From the NCBI GenBank assembly GCA_038210375.1, contig JBBQWT010000003.1, positions 124,001 to 188,000 of the forward strand: 64,000 nt of DNA. Reading direction: 5' to 3'. The position numbers and the translations under genes were made by a program. Positions 8,778 through 18,011 of the stretch are shown piece after piece. Numbering within the stretch: the stretch's first letter is position 1; every line of letters begins with the position of its first letter. Under the pieces are notes generated by a model. That model did not search any database. It had not been told where the DNA came from and saw nothing but the letters and a program-made list of their open reading frames with translations. Source of the DNA: JBBQWT01 sp038210375. Its GTDB lineage: Bacteria; Acidobacteriota; Terriglobia; Terriglobales; Acidobacteriaceae.

Positions 8778-9316
8778 CTGTCGAGCCACAAGGTTCTGAA
8801 AAATTTATTTGGTGGCTAGGGGAAACAAAAGGGTTCTGGGTTCAAACCGGAGCCCTTTTCCTTTCTGCGGTTGGGGCTTTATGGATTGTCCTGTCTCGAT
8901 CCCGAAGCGAAAGAAGACGCGCTACCGTGGAGATGATGCTCCATCATAGAAGCACTCCTGAGCTCAGAGCCGCCAAAACAATATTACTAAAACTTGTTCA
9001 AGCCAAAGATACCAAATTAGCGCGGTTTCTGGGAGACAAAGAGAGCGAAGAGTACAAGGCGATTATGACTATCTTGAACACTAACGAATTTGTGGCGTGT
9101 GGAATCATTGGAAAAGCATATGACGAAAAACTATACAAGAGAATGGCTTGCGCAATTACGATTAGAGATTGGCAAGTTCTTCACGGCTTTATAGAGGAGT
9201 TTAGGAACTGCATCGAAGAGCAGAAACTGGACAATAGCGAAAAACAGACATTCTTTCAGGATTTTCAAAGCCTCGCTGAGAAGTGGGAAAAGAAACCGCT
9301 TAAGCCTTCCAAATAG
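8765..9316 (+). CDS. DUF4760-like single-pass membrane protein
   Basis: 183 residues. A hydrophobic segment near residues 25-45 (FWVQTGALFLSAVGALWIVL) is followed by a basic RSRSERRR stretch and a helical cytoplasmic domain with the DUF4760 pattern (LNTNEFVACGIIGKAYDEKLYK, RDWQVLHGFIEEFR). Function unknown; such genes are scattered in accessory regions. Base composition is richer in A+T than its neighbours, suggesting transfer. Its ATG has no usable ribosome site of its own; a perfect AGGAGG at 8731-8736 instead serves ATG 8745, which encodes a ten-residue frame overlapping this start. Confidence 0.7.
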   Translation: MGWLTVEPQGSEKFIWWLGETKGFWVQTGALFLSAVGALWIVLSRSRSERRRATVEMMLHHRSTPELRAAKTILLKLVQAKDTKLARFLGDKESEEYKAIMTILNTNEFVACGIIGKAYDEKLYKRMACAITIRDWQVLHGFIEEFRNCIEEQKLDNSEKQTFFQDFQSLAEKWEKKPLKPSK

Positions 9317-9455
9317 CACACCAAGGTCTAGATGCTTTTATTTTTTAACCACAAAGAGCGCGAAAAATTCTCCGCTTAACTTTTCAGTCATAAGATTCGG
9401 GCGACCCTCTGAGGTGGCCTTTCGATTTTAATGAGCGCCCGGTAACGCTCCAGAA

Positions 9456-11345
9456 TCAATTCCCGCCAATTCCCCCATACAGTGATCGTCGATCGTCCGC
9501 AACTCTGTGCAGGCGGTTTTGCTCGTCCAGCCACTTTTGCAGGGGAGCGAAATAATCGAGGAGCGCGGTGGCATCCATCTTGTCTTCCCCGGTCAACGCC
9601 TTGAGCGCTTCCGGCCAGGGACGGCTTTGGCCCATGGCCAGCATCTTCCGCAGCGCCGCGCCAGCGGCCGCGTTGTTGTAGATGGAGCAGCGGTGCAGCG
9701 GGCCCTGGTAGCCGGCGATGCGGCACAGTCCGCGGTGAAATTGAAACTGCAATATGTCGGCCAGGAAATAGCGCGCGTACGGAGTATTGCTGGCTACGTG
9801 ATACTTGGCGCCGGCATCGAAATCTTTCTCGCTGCGCGGAGTGGGTGGCGTAATCCCCTGGTACTTCAGCCGCAGCTCCCACCATGCCTTGTTGTAATCC
9901 TCGGGCTTGATCTCCCCGGAAAATACCTTCCATCGCCATTGGTCCACCAGGTAGCCGAAGGGCAGGAACGCGACTTTTTCCAGCGCCCGGTCCATTAACA
10001 GGCCGATATCCTTGCTCTCATCAGGCACGGTATTAATCAATCCGATTTCTTTCAGATATTCGGGCGTGACTGACTTGGCGATGGTGTCTCCTATGGCCTC
10101 GTGGAAACCATCGTTGGCGCCGTTCTGATACAGCGGAGACTGGCCCGCGTAGGACATGTAGTAATAGTCGTGGCCGAGCTCGTGATGGATGGTGGAGAAA
10201 AAATCCGCGGTGGGCTCGATGCACATTTTCACCCGAACATCCTTCATGGCGTCGATATCCCACGCGCTGGGATGGCAGACCACCTCGCGATCGCGGGGCT
10301 TCTCGAACAGGGAGCGGCGCCAGAAGGTATCGGGCAGCTTCTCGAATCCCAGCGAAGTATAGAAGTGTTCGCCGTAGCGGACCATCTGCCTGGCATCGGT
10401 GTGGCGCTCGCGCAAGATCGTCGACAGGTCATAACCAGGATCAGCGCTGGGCGGCGCGACCAGCGGATAAATATTGTTCCATTGCTGCGACCACATGTTG
10501 CCCAGCAGATGAGCGGGAATGGGACCATCGGCCGGCACCAGCGCGGCGCCATATTGATCGCGCAGCCGGTTGCGCACGTAGGTGTGAAGCGACTCGTACA
10601 GGGGACGCACCTGCTGCCACAGCCGCTCTTCTTCTTCGGCGAACTGCGCCGGAGTCATGTCGTAATTGGAGCGCCACAGCGCTCCTACATCGGCATAGCC
10701 TTGCTCGCGTGCGCCCTGGTTGGCCAGCTCGACGAAGCGGACGTAGTCTGGGCGATACGCGGGCGCAATGCTGTGCCAGCCTTCCCAGGCCTTCTGTAAC
10801 TCACGCGGATCACGGCTTTCCGCCATGATTTTTTCCGCGTCATTCAAGGTGTAACAGCGGGGCTGGCCGTCGGATGTCTTTTCGCCGGCGGGACAATACT
10901 TCCCTTTGCCGTAATCGCTGTCCATTTTGACCACGATGCGGGTAAGCTCCTGGCGCTCGGCGGGATTGTGAGGCGCGGGAACGGTCAGCGTCAGCTTGAT
11001 CAGTTTGAGCTTGCGGGCGGTATCGTAAGGCAGCTTGAGGCCATCAAAGCGCACCGCCTGGGTGGCCAGCCGGGTACCCGCGGCGGTCAGATCATCGTTG
11101 GCGTCGGCGGCTATTCTCTCGGTGTCATCGGTAATAAAATTTTCCTGCACCCATGATGCGCGCTGCGCCTTCAACCCCAGCTCAAACAGCTCCTTTTCGG
11201 CGGCGGCTACGAATTTCTCCGCCTCGGCGGCGGTGGGCGCGGTGGTTTTGGAGTGGGTGCGGCGGGCCGGCGACGCGTTCGCGTCCATGGAACAGAGTGC
11301 TGTTCCCAAGATTAATACGATTACCGCTTTCCACTTGGCGGTCAC
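9456..11345 (-). CDS. M2 family peptidyl-dipeptidase (ACE-type)
   Basis: 629 residues if begun at GTG 11345, which has AAGAGG seven bases upstream and gives a good signal peptide (WKAVIVLILGTAL.. to about residue 24). The open frame extends further upstream to 11618 but that part does not look like protein. The zinc motif HHELGH lies at about residues 384-390 and the third ligand in NDGFHEAIGD at about 412-418, the arrangement of angiotensin-converting-enzyme peptidases, which release dipeptides from peptide C-termini. Length fits single-domain bacterial members. Exported; probably peptide scavenging with the M28 peptidase nearby. A TATAAT at 11379-11384 (minus) sits just ahead. Confidence 0.92.
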   Translation of the reverse strand: MTAKWKAVIVLILGTALCSMDANASPARRTHSKTTAPTAAEAEKFVAAAEKELFELGLKAQRASWVQENFITDDTERIAADANDDLTAAGTRLATQAVRFDGLKLPYDTARKLKLIKLTLTVPAPHNPAERQELTRIVVKMDSDYGKGKYCPAGEKTSDGQPRCYTLNDAEKIMAESRDPRELQKAWEGWHSIAPAYRPDYVRFVELANQGAREQGYADVGALWRSNYDMTPAQFAEEEERLWQQVRPLYESLHTYVRNRLRDQYGAALVPADGPIPAHLLGNMWSQQWNNIYPLVAPPSADPGYDLSTILRERHTDARQMVRYGEHFYTSLGFEKLPDTFWRRSLFEKPRDREVVCHPSAWDIDAMKDVRVKMCIEPTADFFSTIHHELGHDYYYMSYAGQSPLYQNGANDGFHEAIGDTIAKSVTPEYLKEIGLINTVPDESKDIGLLMDRALEKVAFLPFGYLVDQWRWKVFSGEIKPEDYNKAWWELRLKYQGITPPTPRSEKDFDAGAKYHVASNTPYARYFLADILQFQFHRGLCRIAGYQGPLHRCSIYNNAAAGAALRKMLAMGQSRPWPEALKALTGEDKMDATALLDYFAPLQKWLDEQNRLHRVADDRRSLYGGIGGN

Positions 11346-11378
11346 ATTGCACCTCTTGGCTGAAATCACGCAGCCGTC

Positions 11379-11384
11379 ATTATA
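11379..11384 (-). promoter_or_regulatory. Possible -10 element of the M2 peptidase gene
   Basis: A perfect TATAAT on the minus strand, 34 bases before the GTG start. The -35 region 17 bases further upstream (TAAAAA) is poor, so this is a weak call. Confidence 0.35.
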
Positions 11385-11449
11385 TGCCGCGGAACATGAG
11401 CTTTTTATTTCTGGTGGGAGTTGCGGAAGGGCGATGCCGGGACAAAATG

Positions 11450-11483
11450 AAAAAGGCCGCCGTCTCCCCCCGAAGACGACAGC
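11450..11483 (-). terminator. Terminator ending a structured RNA upstream of the M2 peptidase gene
   Basis: On the minus strand a ten-pair stem (GCTGTCGTCT with AGACGGCGGC, two G-U pairs) has a G-rich loop and is followed by CCUUUUUC. No protein-coding gene ends just before it on this strand, so it terminates a non-coding or leader transcript. Confidence 0.65.
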
Positions 11484-11590
11484 CCGTCCTAACAACTTAA
11501 GATTAGCCGGGTAGTGAGAACCCCGCAAATTACAAAAGTAACCAGTTGCGGGCCGTCTAATTCCCGGTTTGGATGCCGGGAAGTGGTGGA
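11484..11590 (-). ncRNA. Candidate structured RNA (leader or small RNA)
   Basis: Reading leftward there are two clean stems before the terminator: TTCCCGG/CCGGGAA (11561-11582) and CCCGCAA/TTGCGGG (11522-11552), each perfect over seven pairs. The stems plus terminator form a compact RNA of roughly 130 bases. I do not recognise a known riboswitch class. It could be an attenuating leader for the M2 peptidase gene or an independent small RNA, since a separate TATAAT lies between the terminator and the gene. Confidence 0.4.
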
Positions 11591-11793
11591 GAGATTCAGC
11601 AGAGAACCCTCCATCCATCCATATTTTTTTATTGTCGAATAGAGTTGGTCACCGGTGGCATCGGTCATCGTCATAAAATTAAACGTAAAAAGATTAAGCT
11701 GAAGCCCGCTCTACGTTTAGATACAATTGAACAACTGAATATTGGGACGTTCGCATTCAGCAAGAATGCGCGATGCCGTGAAAAAGGATTTCA

Positions 11794-12003
11794 ATGAATT
11801 TCTGTGTGGAAACAGAACGCGAAGATGACGGGCGATAGATCGCGGAAGTAACTGACATTCCAGGCGTAATGGCTTATGGACAAACCGAGGAAGAGGCGCT
11901 TTCACACGTTTATGCGATCGCAATGAGAGTAATTGCCGATCAGATTGAAGAACAAAACCAAGCCACCAAACCGATGGTTATAAGTTTCCTGGAAACTTGT
12001 TAA
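11794..12003 (+). pseudogene. HicB-type antitoxin, interrupted by an amber codon
   Basis: From ATG 11794 (AAGGA site seven bases before) the frame reads MNFCVETEREDDGR, then TAG at 11836-11838, then continues in the same frame as IAEVTDIPGVMAYGQTEEEA... to TAA at 12001. The family consensus at the break is DGRWIAEV, so a single G-to-A change turned the conserved Trp codon TGG into TAG. The rest is a standard 69-residue partial-RNase-H HicB domain that would bind and neutralise HicA. Followed directly by a hicA remnant. Only 14 residues would be made without readthrough. Confidence 0.75.
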
Positions 12004-12211
12004 ATCCCTGGCCCAGCACATCTGCACGAAAAGTGCCGGGCGCCCGGTTTAGGACAGGTTGGGCACAAAAAAGCCAATCGGGGTCTCACTTGAAGCTGAC
12101 GCGTGAAGGCTTTCCTAGTTTTATCTGGAGTTTTCATGCCGGCGAGAGTATTGGGCCAAAAATGCCGCCAGGATAGCGAAACGCACTGGGCTCAAGCCCG
12201 AAGATTTATAA
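11997..12211 (+). pseudogene. HicA-type toxin remnant, frameshifted
   Basis: Immediately after and overlapping hicB, one frame encodes NPWPSTSARKV...GW..., then SGSHLKLTREGFPSF and HAGESIGPKM, the double-stranded-RNA-binding-like core of HicA mRNA interferases with its conserved Ser-His. At 12165-12166 one base is missing relative to the expected Leu codon; the family C-terminus ARIAKRTGLKPEDL resumes in the next frame and ends at TAA 12209-12211. No standard start codon is evident (TTG at 11997 is the only in-frame candidate). With the broken hicB this is a dead toxin-antitoxin locus. Confidence 0.75.
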
Positions 12212-12274
12212 ATATTTCAGTAACCCCAAGTCACTACTGCCAAAAACTGAAGGCTTGAAACTCCCGCTTAACCT

Positions 12275-13072
12275 ATGTCCTCTACTTCATCGCCAGGTAA
12301 ACACGCCGGCCCCGGACCGGGAAGCTCTCAGCCGGAGATCGCTGAGCCTACGTATGCGGAGCGCGCGCGCACCGTGGTGCATATCGGCCGGGTCGCCAGC
12401 CTTTCGACTCTTTCCCGCAAACAGCCCGGCTTCCCTTTTGGCTCGGTGATGCCTTACGGGCTCGATGAGCGCGGACGACCGTTGTTCCTCATCAGCACCA
12501 TGGCGATGCATACCCAGAACCTGCAGGCGGATTCGCGCGCCAGTTTGCTGGTCACGCAACCGGAAAGCGGCAGCGATCCCCTGGGCTCTGCGCGAGTCAC
12601 CCTGGTGGGAAACGGGATCCGCGTGCCCGCCGAAGATACTCCGAACGCGCGTGCACTCTACCTCGAACGCCATCCGGGCAGCAAATACTGGGTGGATTTC
12701 GATGATTTCGCTTTTTACCGGCTGGAAGTCGAAGATGTTTATTACGTCGGCGGCTTCGGGGTCATGGGATGGGTTTTGGCAGCGGACTATCGCAACGCCC
12801 AGCCCGACCCGTTGGCCGACTTCTCATCCGAAATCATTACCCACATGAACGCCGACCACAAAGAAGCACTCATATTGCTGGCGCGCAGTATTGCGGGCAT
12901 TGATGCGCAGGATGCTGCCATGACGGCGGTGGATCGCCTGGGGTTCAACGTTCGACTGACTACGACTGAAGGAATGAAAGGCGCTCGCCTGGCATTTATC
13001 CGGCCTGTGGGCAGCCGCGATGAATCTCGAAAAGTTCTGGTGGAGATGGTGCAGGCGGCTCGGCAGAAATAG
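12275..13072 (+). CDS. FMN split-barrel (pyridoxamine-5'-phosphate-oxidase-like) protein with DUF2470 domain
   Basis: 265 residues. The first part (about 25-165) has the split-barrel pattern (RTVVHIGRVASLSTLSRKQPGFPFGSVMPY, LISTMAMHTQNLQADSRASLLV); the last 85 residues form a DUF2470 domain (EIITHMNADHKEALILLARS..GFNVRLTT). This two-domain layout is that of HugZ-like haem-handling proteins and plant GluTR-binding relatives. Which ligand is bound here (haem, flavin or F420) cannot be told. Cytoplasmic; no signal peptide. The 25-residue N-terminal Pro/Gly/Ser tail is probably disordered. Confidence 0.88.
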   Translation: MSSTSSPGKHAGPGPGSSQPEIAEPTYAERARTVVHIGRVASLSTLSRKQPGFPFGSVMPYGLDERGRPLFLISTMAMHTQNLQADSRASLLVTQPESGSDPLGSARVTLVGNGIRVPAEDTPNARALYLERHPGSKYWVDFDDFAFYRLEVEDVYYVGGFGVMGWVLAADYRNAQPDPLADFSSEIITHMNADHKEALILLARSIAGIDAQDAAMTAVDRLGFNVRLTTTEGMKGARLAFIRPVGSRDESRKVLVEMVQAARQK

Positions 13073-13104
13073 CGCACTCCAACTGTAATACGCTTTTATC
13101 AGTC

Positions 13105-13728
13105 TTAGTTCAGTTCCTCCGGCAAGCGAGCCAGGAACCGATCGTGCAGCCTTTGCATGGTCAGCATTGAAGTCAGTGCTCCTACCAAGGCCCATGCCAT
13201 GTCTTTTTGGGTGTCCCACGGATCGCCCTGGGTGCCGAGAAAGGCGTCGGCAGAAGTCCCGCTGACGATCGCCATCGTCCATTCAAACAGCTCGTAGAGC
13301 AGGCTGATGGAGAGGCAAATGCATACCACCAGAAAAAACAGCCAGGCGCCGCGCTGTAATACGCGTTTGCGCAGCAGGATTTCGCGCGCAATGATCGCCG
13401 GCACGAAGCCCTGCGCGAAATGGCCGACATGATCGTATTCGTTGCGCTTCCACTGGAAATGATCGCGAATCCAGTTGAAGAGCGGCACCTCGGCGTAGGT
13501 ATAATGCCCGCCGATCATGAGGATGATGGCGTGCAGCGCAATCAGAAAATAGGTTAGATCGGTGAGACGAAAGCGGCGGTAGGTGGCCAGCAGAATGGGC
13601 AGAGCAATCAGAAATGGAACCACCTCGAGGAACCATGTAAAGCGGTCGTGAGGATACATTCCCGACCACGCCAATGCGGAGAGATCGATTGCCAGCAGGG
13701 AAAGCGGAACCCGGTCGCGTCGCGTCAC
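13105..13728 (-). CDS. DUF2238 integral membrane protein
   Basis: 207 residues from GTG, with about five to six hydrophobic segments and the family motifs YTYAEVPL, EYDHVGHFAQGF and LYELFEW. Members such as YjdF are inner-membrane proteins of unknown role; the conserved His, Glu and Asp residues between helices suggest metal or proton binding. Follows mgtE on the same strand with a 51-base gap, but a shared transcript is not certain. Confidence 0.88.
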   Translation of the reverse strand: MTRRDRVPLSLLAIDLSALAWSGMYPHDRFTWFLEVVPFLIALPILLATYRRFRLTDLTYFLIALHAIILMIGGHYTYAEVPLFNWIRDHFQWKRNEYDHVGHFAQGFVPAIIAREILLRKRVLQRGAWLFFLVVCICLSISLLYELFEWTMAIVSGTSADAFLGTQGDPWDTQKDMAWALVGALTSMLTMQRLHDRFLARLPEELN

Positions 13729-13779
13729 GGCAGCATCATAACCCGGTTGTGCGGCGCGGGCGGAAACTTTTAGCTGGGC

Positions 13780-15153
13780 CTATAACAGGGTTCCGCGCAG
13801 GATTACATACGCGATGCTGAAGTAGATGATCAAACCGGTCACGTCCACCAGGGTGGCCACGAATGGCGCCGAGCTGGTGGCGGGGTCAAAGCCGACGCGG
13901 CGCAAAATGAACGGCAGCATGCTTCCCGCCAGGGTGCCGAACAACACCACTCCAATAAGGCTGAGCCATACGGTCACCGCGATCAGCAAGGCGTGCGCGC
14001 CATAGTTGGTCAGGTGCAGGTGCTGCCACAGCATGATGCGCAGAAAGCCGATGGCGCCGAGCAGCGCTCCCAGGACTACGCCAGAAAGCACTTCGCGCCG
14101 AAACACCACAAACCAGTCGCGCAGCTTAAGCTCACCCAGGGCCAGGGAGCGAATGATCAGCGATGTCGCCTGGGAGCCGGAATTGCCGCCAGTGCTGATG
14201 ATTAGCGGAACGAACAACGCCAGAACGACGGCCTTGGCAATTTCGTCGGCAAAATGGCTCATGGCGGTCGCGGTCAGCATTTCTCCCACAAAAAGAATGG
14301 CGAGCCAGCCGCCGCGCTTGCGAATCATCGCCATCAGGCCGACGCTCAAGTAAGGAGCGTCGAGGGCTTCCATGCCTCCGATTTTCTGAATGTCCTCGGT
14401 GGCTTCCTGCTCACCAACATCCAGCACGTCATCCACGGTGATGATGCCGAGTATTTGTCCGTCGGCATCGGTCACCGGCAGCGCGACGCGATCATATTTC
14501 CTGAAAGCCTTGAGCACATCCTCGCGGTCATCAGTGGCTTTCACCGAAACCAGGGGAGGATCATTGATTTCCAGCACTGGCGTTGCGGGGTCGGCGAGCA
14601 CCAGGGAGCCCAGGCGAATATCCTCCACCAGCTTTCCGTCCGGCGCCACTATATAAATGATGTTGAGCGTTTCTTTATCGCGGCCGACGGCGCGAACGTG
14701 TTCCAGCGCCTGGCCCGCGGTCATGTCGGGACGTATGGCCACATAGGCCGGGGTCATGAAACGTCCAGCGGTATGCTCGGGATAGCCGAGCAGCAGGCGA
14801 GCGGCCGCCACATCCTCCGGCGGCAAGGATTCCAGCAGGCGGCGGGTCACCTCCGCGGGCAATTCGTGTAGCAGACGGGTACGGTCATCGGGCGACATGC
14901 CCACGAAGACGGTACGGGCCTGGTCGCTGGTAATTGAACGCAACACGCCTTCCTGATGTTCTCGCGGCAGGTAGGCGAACACCCGCCCGGCCTCATCCTT
15001 ACTCAGCAGGTGGAAAACGATACCTTCGTCCTCCGGGGGAAGCTCGATGATCAAGTCAGCGATGTCGGAGTAGTGGAGCGATTCCAACTCCATCAGCAGC
15101 TCATCCCACTTTTTTTCCTTGATCAGGCCTTTGACATCAACTTTAACGAGCAT
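13780..15153 (-). CDS. mgtE: Magnesium transporter MgtE
   Basis: 457 residues with the full MgtE layout: N-terminal superhelical domain (about 1-130), two CBS domains (about 135-255, including LEHVRAVGRDKETLNIIYIV and VTDADGQILGIITVDDVLDV) and five membrane helices (about 280-457) with the pore signature PLIISTGGNSGSQ. The family is a Mg2+ channel gated by cytoplasmic Mg2+ bound at the N and CBS domains. GGAG precedes the ATG by seven bases. Intact and core-like. Confidence 0.95.
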   Translation of the reverse strand: MLVKVDVKGLIKEKKWDELLMELESLHYSDIADLIIELPPEDEGIVFHLLSKDEAGRVFAYLPREHQEGVLRSITSDQARTVFVGMSPDDRTRLLHELPAEVTRRLLESLPPEDVAAARLLLGYPEHTAGRFMTPAYVAIRPDMTAGQALEHVRAVGRDKETLNIIYIVAPDGKLVEDIRLGSLVLADPATPVLEINDPPLVSVKATDDREDVLKAFRKYDRVALPVTDADGQILGIITVDDVLDVGEQEATEDIQKIGGMEALDAPYLSVGLMAMIRKRGGWLAILFVGEMLTATAMSHFADEIAKAVVLALFVPLIISTGGNSGSQATSLIIRSLALGELKLRDWFVVFRREVLSGVVLGALLGAIGFLRIMLWQHLHLTNYGAHALLIAVTVWLSLIGVVLFGTLAGSMLPFILRRVGFDPATSSAPFVATLVDVTGLIIYFSIAYVILRGTLL

Positions 15154-15270
15154 ATTTCATCTCCAGATGGGCGTTACCCCGGCGTAAACCTTTCCGCCAG
15201 ATTATCAGGCAAGTTACTAGGATGCTGTCTTGGGGATTTTTCAGTTGGCGTTTGCGGTGAAGCGGAATTG

Positions 15271-16845
15271 TCATTCGGATGTCTGTGTCCTTCCCTGGCC
15301 ACGAATCATCGCCCGGGCCACGCCGGACGCGGCAACGGCCAGGGCCGCGCATATCCCCATGACCATGCGGAAACCGTAGCCGAATGCATCCCGGACTGAT
15401 TGTTCGATGTCGGCTTTCGCGGATTGGTCAAGGCCCTCGGGTATCGGGAGTCCGGCGAGCTTGATCTCATTGGCGCGAATATCATTCAGAACACCCGGCG
15501 CCAGTGTCAGGCCCGCCAGGTTGTGATTCAGACGCAATGAAAAGGCGTTCACCATGATCATCCCCAGCACCGCGATGGCGAGCACCGATGCGACGCGGGC
15601 CACGGCGTTATTGATTCCCGACGCGGCGCCCGCATGATCCTGCGTCACCGAGCTCATGACCACCGTGGTCAGCGGCGCGACGGTGATCGCCATTCCCAGG
15701 CCGAGTATGGCGACGGCCGGGAAAAATTGCGTCCAATAACTGCTGCCCCAGGCGGGCAGAGCGAACAAGGCAAATCCCAAGCCCGCAATCATCGGCCCGG
15801 CAATCAAAGGAATGCGAGGGCCGTAGCGCGCGATCAGCCCGCCTGCCCAGCGCGAGAGAAAAAAGATCATTAGGATCATGGGCAGCGAAGCTCCACCGGC
15901 CGCGGTCGCCGAGTATCCGTGTACTTGGATCAAGTTCATGGCGAACAAAAAGAAAAAAATCCCGATGGCCGAATACAGAAACAACGTCAGCAGGTTGGCG
16001 CCGGTGAAATCTCGAGAGGCAAACAGGCCCGGCGGCGCCATGGGCGAGGCGACGTGTAATTCGATGTATGCGAACGCCGAAAGCCCCAGTACTCCCACCA
16101 CCAGGCTGCCCCAAACCAGGGGATGCGCCCAACCCAGCATGGGTGATTCGACGAACCCGTTCACCAGCCCGCCGAGCCCGGCAGATGCCGCCAGCGCTCC
16201 CCGCCAATCGAGGCGAGCGTCCGCAGGGCCGCGGCTTTCCGGCAGCCGCCATAATGTAATCGCGATCACCACAGCGGCCATGGGAACGTTGATAAAAAAC
16301 GCCCAGCGCCACGAAGCGTGCTGCACCAGGAACCCGCCGAGCACCGGTCCCACGGCGGCGGTGATGGCGGTGAATCCTGACCAGGTGCCGATAGCGGCGC
16401 CGCGGTTGGCTTGGTCGAACGACGCGCTGATAATGGCCAGGCTGCTCGGCACCAGCAGGGCGGCGCCCACGCCTTGCACGCTGCGCGCAATGATGAGCAG
16501 GCGAATATCGGGCGCGAGCCCGCAAGCCGCGGAAGCCGCCGCGAACACCGTTACACCAATAATGAATATTTTGCGGCGGCCCAGCCGGTCACCCAGCGAG
16601 CCGCCGACCAGGATCAAGGCTGCGAGAAACAAGCCATACGCTTCCACCACCCACTGCACGTCGATGACGGTCGCGTGAAAGCCGGACTGCAGGGCGGGCA
16701 GCGCCACGTTTACCACCGTGCTGTCGATGAACGCCATGCTCGACCCGATGATGGTGGCAGCCAGTATCCAGGGCTTGGCAGCCGGTGGCGCAGGCTTCGC
16801 CGCATTCCCCGAGCGGATTACCGCTTCATCGCATGGCTGTTTCAT
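15271..16845 (-). CDS. DHA2 family (EmrB/QacA-type) MFS drug efflux transporter
   Basis: 524 residues, 14 predicted membrane helices. Motif A (GGSLGDRLGRRKIF) lies after helix 2, the conserved start of helix 1 reads FIDSTVVNVALPAL, and motif C-like GPVLGGFL is in helix 5. A proton-coupled exporter of toxic compounds is the family role; the substrate is unknown. No membrane-fusion (EmrA) partner or TetR regulator is adjacent, unlike many emrAB loci. Confidence 0.9.
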   Translation of the reverse strand: MKQPCDEAVIRSGNAAKPAPPAAKPWILAATIIGSSMAFIDSTVVNVALPALQSGFHATVIDVQWVVEAYGLFLAALILVGGSLGDRLGRRKIFIIGVTVFAAASAACGLAPDIRLLIIARSVQGVGAALLVPSSLAIISASFDQANRGAAIGTWSGFTAITAAVGPVLGGFLVQHASWRWAFFINVPMAAVVIAITLWRLPESRGPADARLDWRGALAASAGLGGLVNGFVESPMLGWAHPLVWGSLVVGVLGLSAFAYIELHVASPMAPPGLFASRDFTGANLLTLFLYSAIGIFFFLFAMNLIQVHGYSATAAGGASLPMILMIFFLSRWAGGLIARYGPRIPLIAGPMIAGLGFALFALPAWGSSYWTQFFPAVAILGLGMAITVAPLTTVVMSSVTQDHAGAASGINNAVARVASVLAIAVLGMIMVNAFSLRLNHNLAGLTLAPGVLNDIRANEIKLAGLPIPEGLDQSAKADIEQSVRDAFGYGFRMVMGICAALAVAASGVARAMIRGQGRTQTSE

Positions 16846-17162
16846 GAACGCATATCTGGGATTCTGTTTTCAGTCTCGGGCGACGACTTTTTTCAATATG
16901 AAAGCGTACTACTGGCGGCTGATTCCCTACACTCCTTCAATCTATATCAGCGTTATCCTTCATGAGCTGGTCGGGAGTGAAAGCTTCCCCGCCTAAATTA
17001 CGGGCAGTCTGGCGTCTTCGGACGGACGTCACCAAGCAGATATAATGCTCGCTCGGAATCGGCCCCGAAGATCATCTCGCGGGAATATCTCGGAGAAGAA
17101 CCCCCCGGTGATTCCAGACTGCACACCCGAATGAATGCCTTATTCCGAGGGAGCGACAACTC
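16846..17162. other. Divergent promoter region between the MFS gene and the hydrolase gene
   Basis: About 317 bases. Frames here are continuations of antisense shadows. GAGGGAG ahead of ATG 17163 is the ribosome site for the hydrolase. No clear operator palindrome was found. Confidence 0.4.
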
Positions 17163-17951
17163 ATGATCGTAACCACCGATGAACCCGTAGAACTAAAGAC
17201 AGCCTCCGGGCCGATGCGCACGCATGTCGTCAGGCCTGCTGCTCCGGGCAAGTACCCAGGGCTCGTATTCTTCAGCGAAATATTCCAGGTCACAGGTCCG
17301 ATCCGCCGGATGGCCGCAGTGCTGGCGGGACACGGGTATGTGGTGGCCATCCCCGAGATTTATCACGAGTTTGAACCGGCCGGCACCGTGCTCGAATACG
17401 ACACTGCGGGCTCCGATCGCGGCAACATTCTGAAGACGACCAAAGAACTGGCGAGTTACGACAGCGACGCGCGAGCGGTGCTCGATTACCTGGCGTCGTC
17501 CCCCCACTGCACCGGCCAGCTGGGCGCAATCGGCATCTGCATCGGCGGGCACCTATCGTTCCGCGCCGCCATGAATCCCGACGTGCTGGGTGCGGTGTGT
17601 TTCTATGCCACCGACATCCACAAGGGTGGCCTGGGCAAGGGCATGAAAGACGATTCGCTGGCGCGCGCCAAAGATATCAGGGGCGAGTTGCTGATGATCT
17701 TCGGCCGGCAGGACCCGCATATTCCGCTCGCAGGCCGCACCACAATCCTGGCGCGGTTAAATGAGGTGGGCGCAAATTTTAGCTGGCATGAAGTGAACGG
17801 CGCGCATGCGTTTATGCGGGATGAAGGCGTCCGCTACGATCCCGAGCTGGCGCTGCAGTTATTCGGCATGGTATTTGATTTCTTCCACCGCCGGCTGGGT
17901 TACGGTGATTTGCCGGTTCAGGCCGCAGGTGCGGGAGAAACCCGGCACTAA
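17163..17951 (+). CDS. Dienelactone hydrolase family protein
   Basis: 262 residues, alpha/beta-hydrolase fold. The triad is visible: nucleophile Cys126 in GICIGG, Asp184 in GRQDPH and His215 in NGAHAFMRDEG, which is the carboxymethylenebutenolidase pattern (Cys rather than Ser nucleophile). It would hydrolyse lactones such as dienelactone from chlorocatechol breakdown, but no aromatic-degradation genes are nearby, so the true substrate is open. Cytoplasmic. Good GAGGGAG ribosome site. Confidence 0.9.
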   Translation: MIVTTDEPVELKTASGPMRTHVVRPAAPGKYPGLVFFSEIFQVTGPIRRMAAVLAGHGYVVAIPEIYHEFEPAGTVLEYDTAGSDRGNILKTTKELASYDSDARAVLDYLASSPHCTGQLGAIGICIGGHLSFRAAMNPDVLGAVCFYATDIHKGGLGKGMKDDSLARAKDIRGELLMIFGRQDPHIPLAGRTTILARLNEVGANFSWHEVNGAHAFMRDEGVRYDPELALQLFGMVFDFFHRRLGYGDLPVQAAGAGETRH

Positions 17952-18011
17952 AGTAGTGTCGAAGACCGAATTGACTAACACGAACCGCGGTGCGGACGAA
18001 CCCATCCGTTT

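Noticed and set aside
10101..10799. 232-residue plus-strand frame inside the M2 peptidase gene
   Set aside because: Overlaps the HHELGH-containing coding frame completely; composition is shadow-like.
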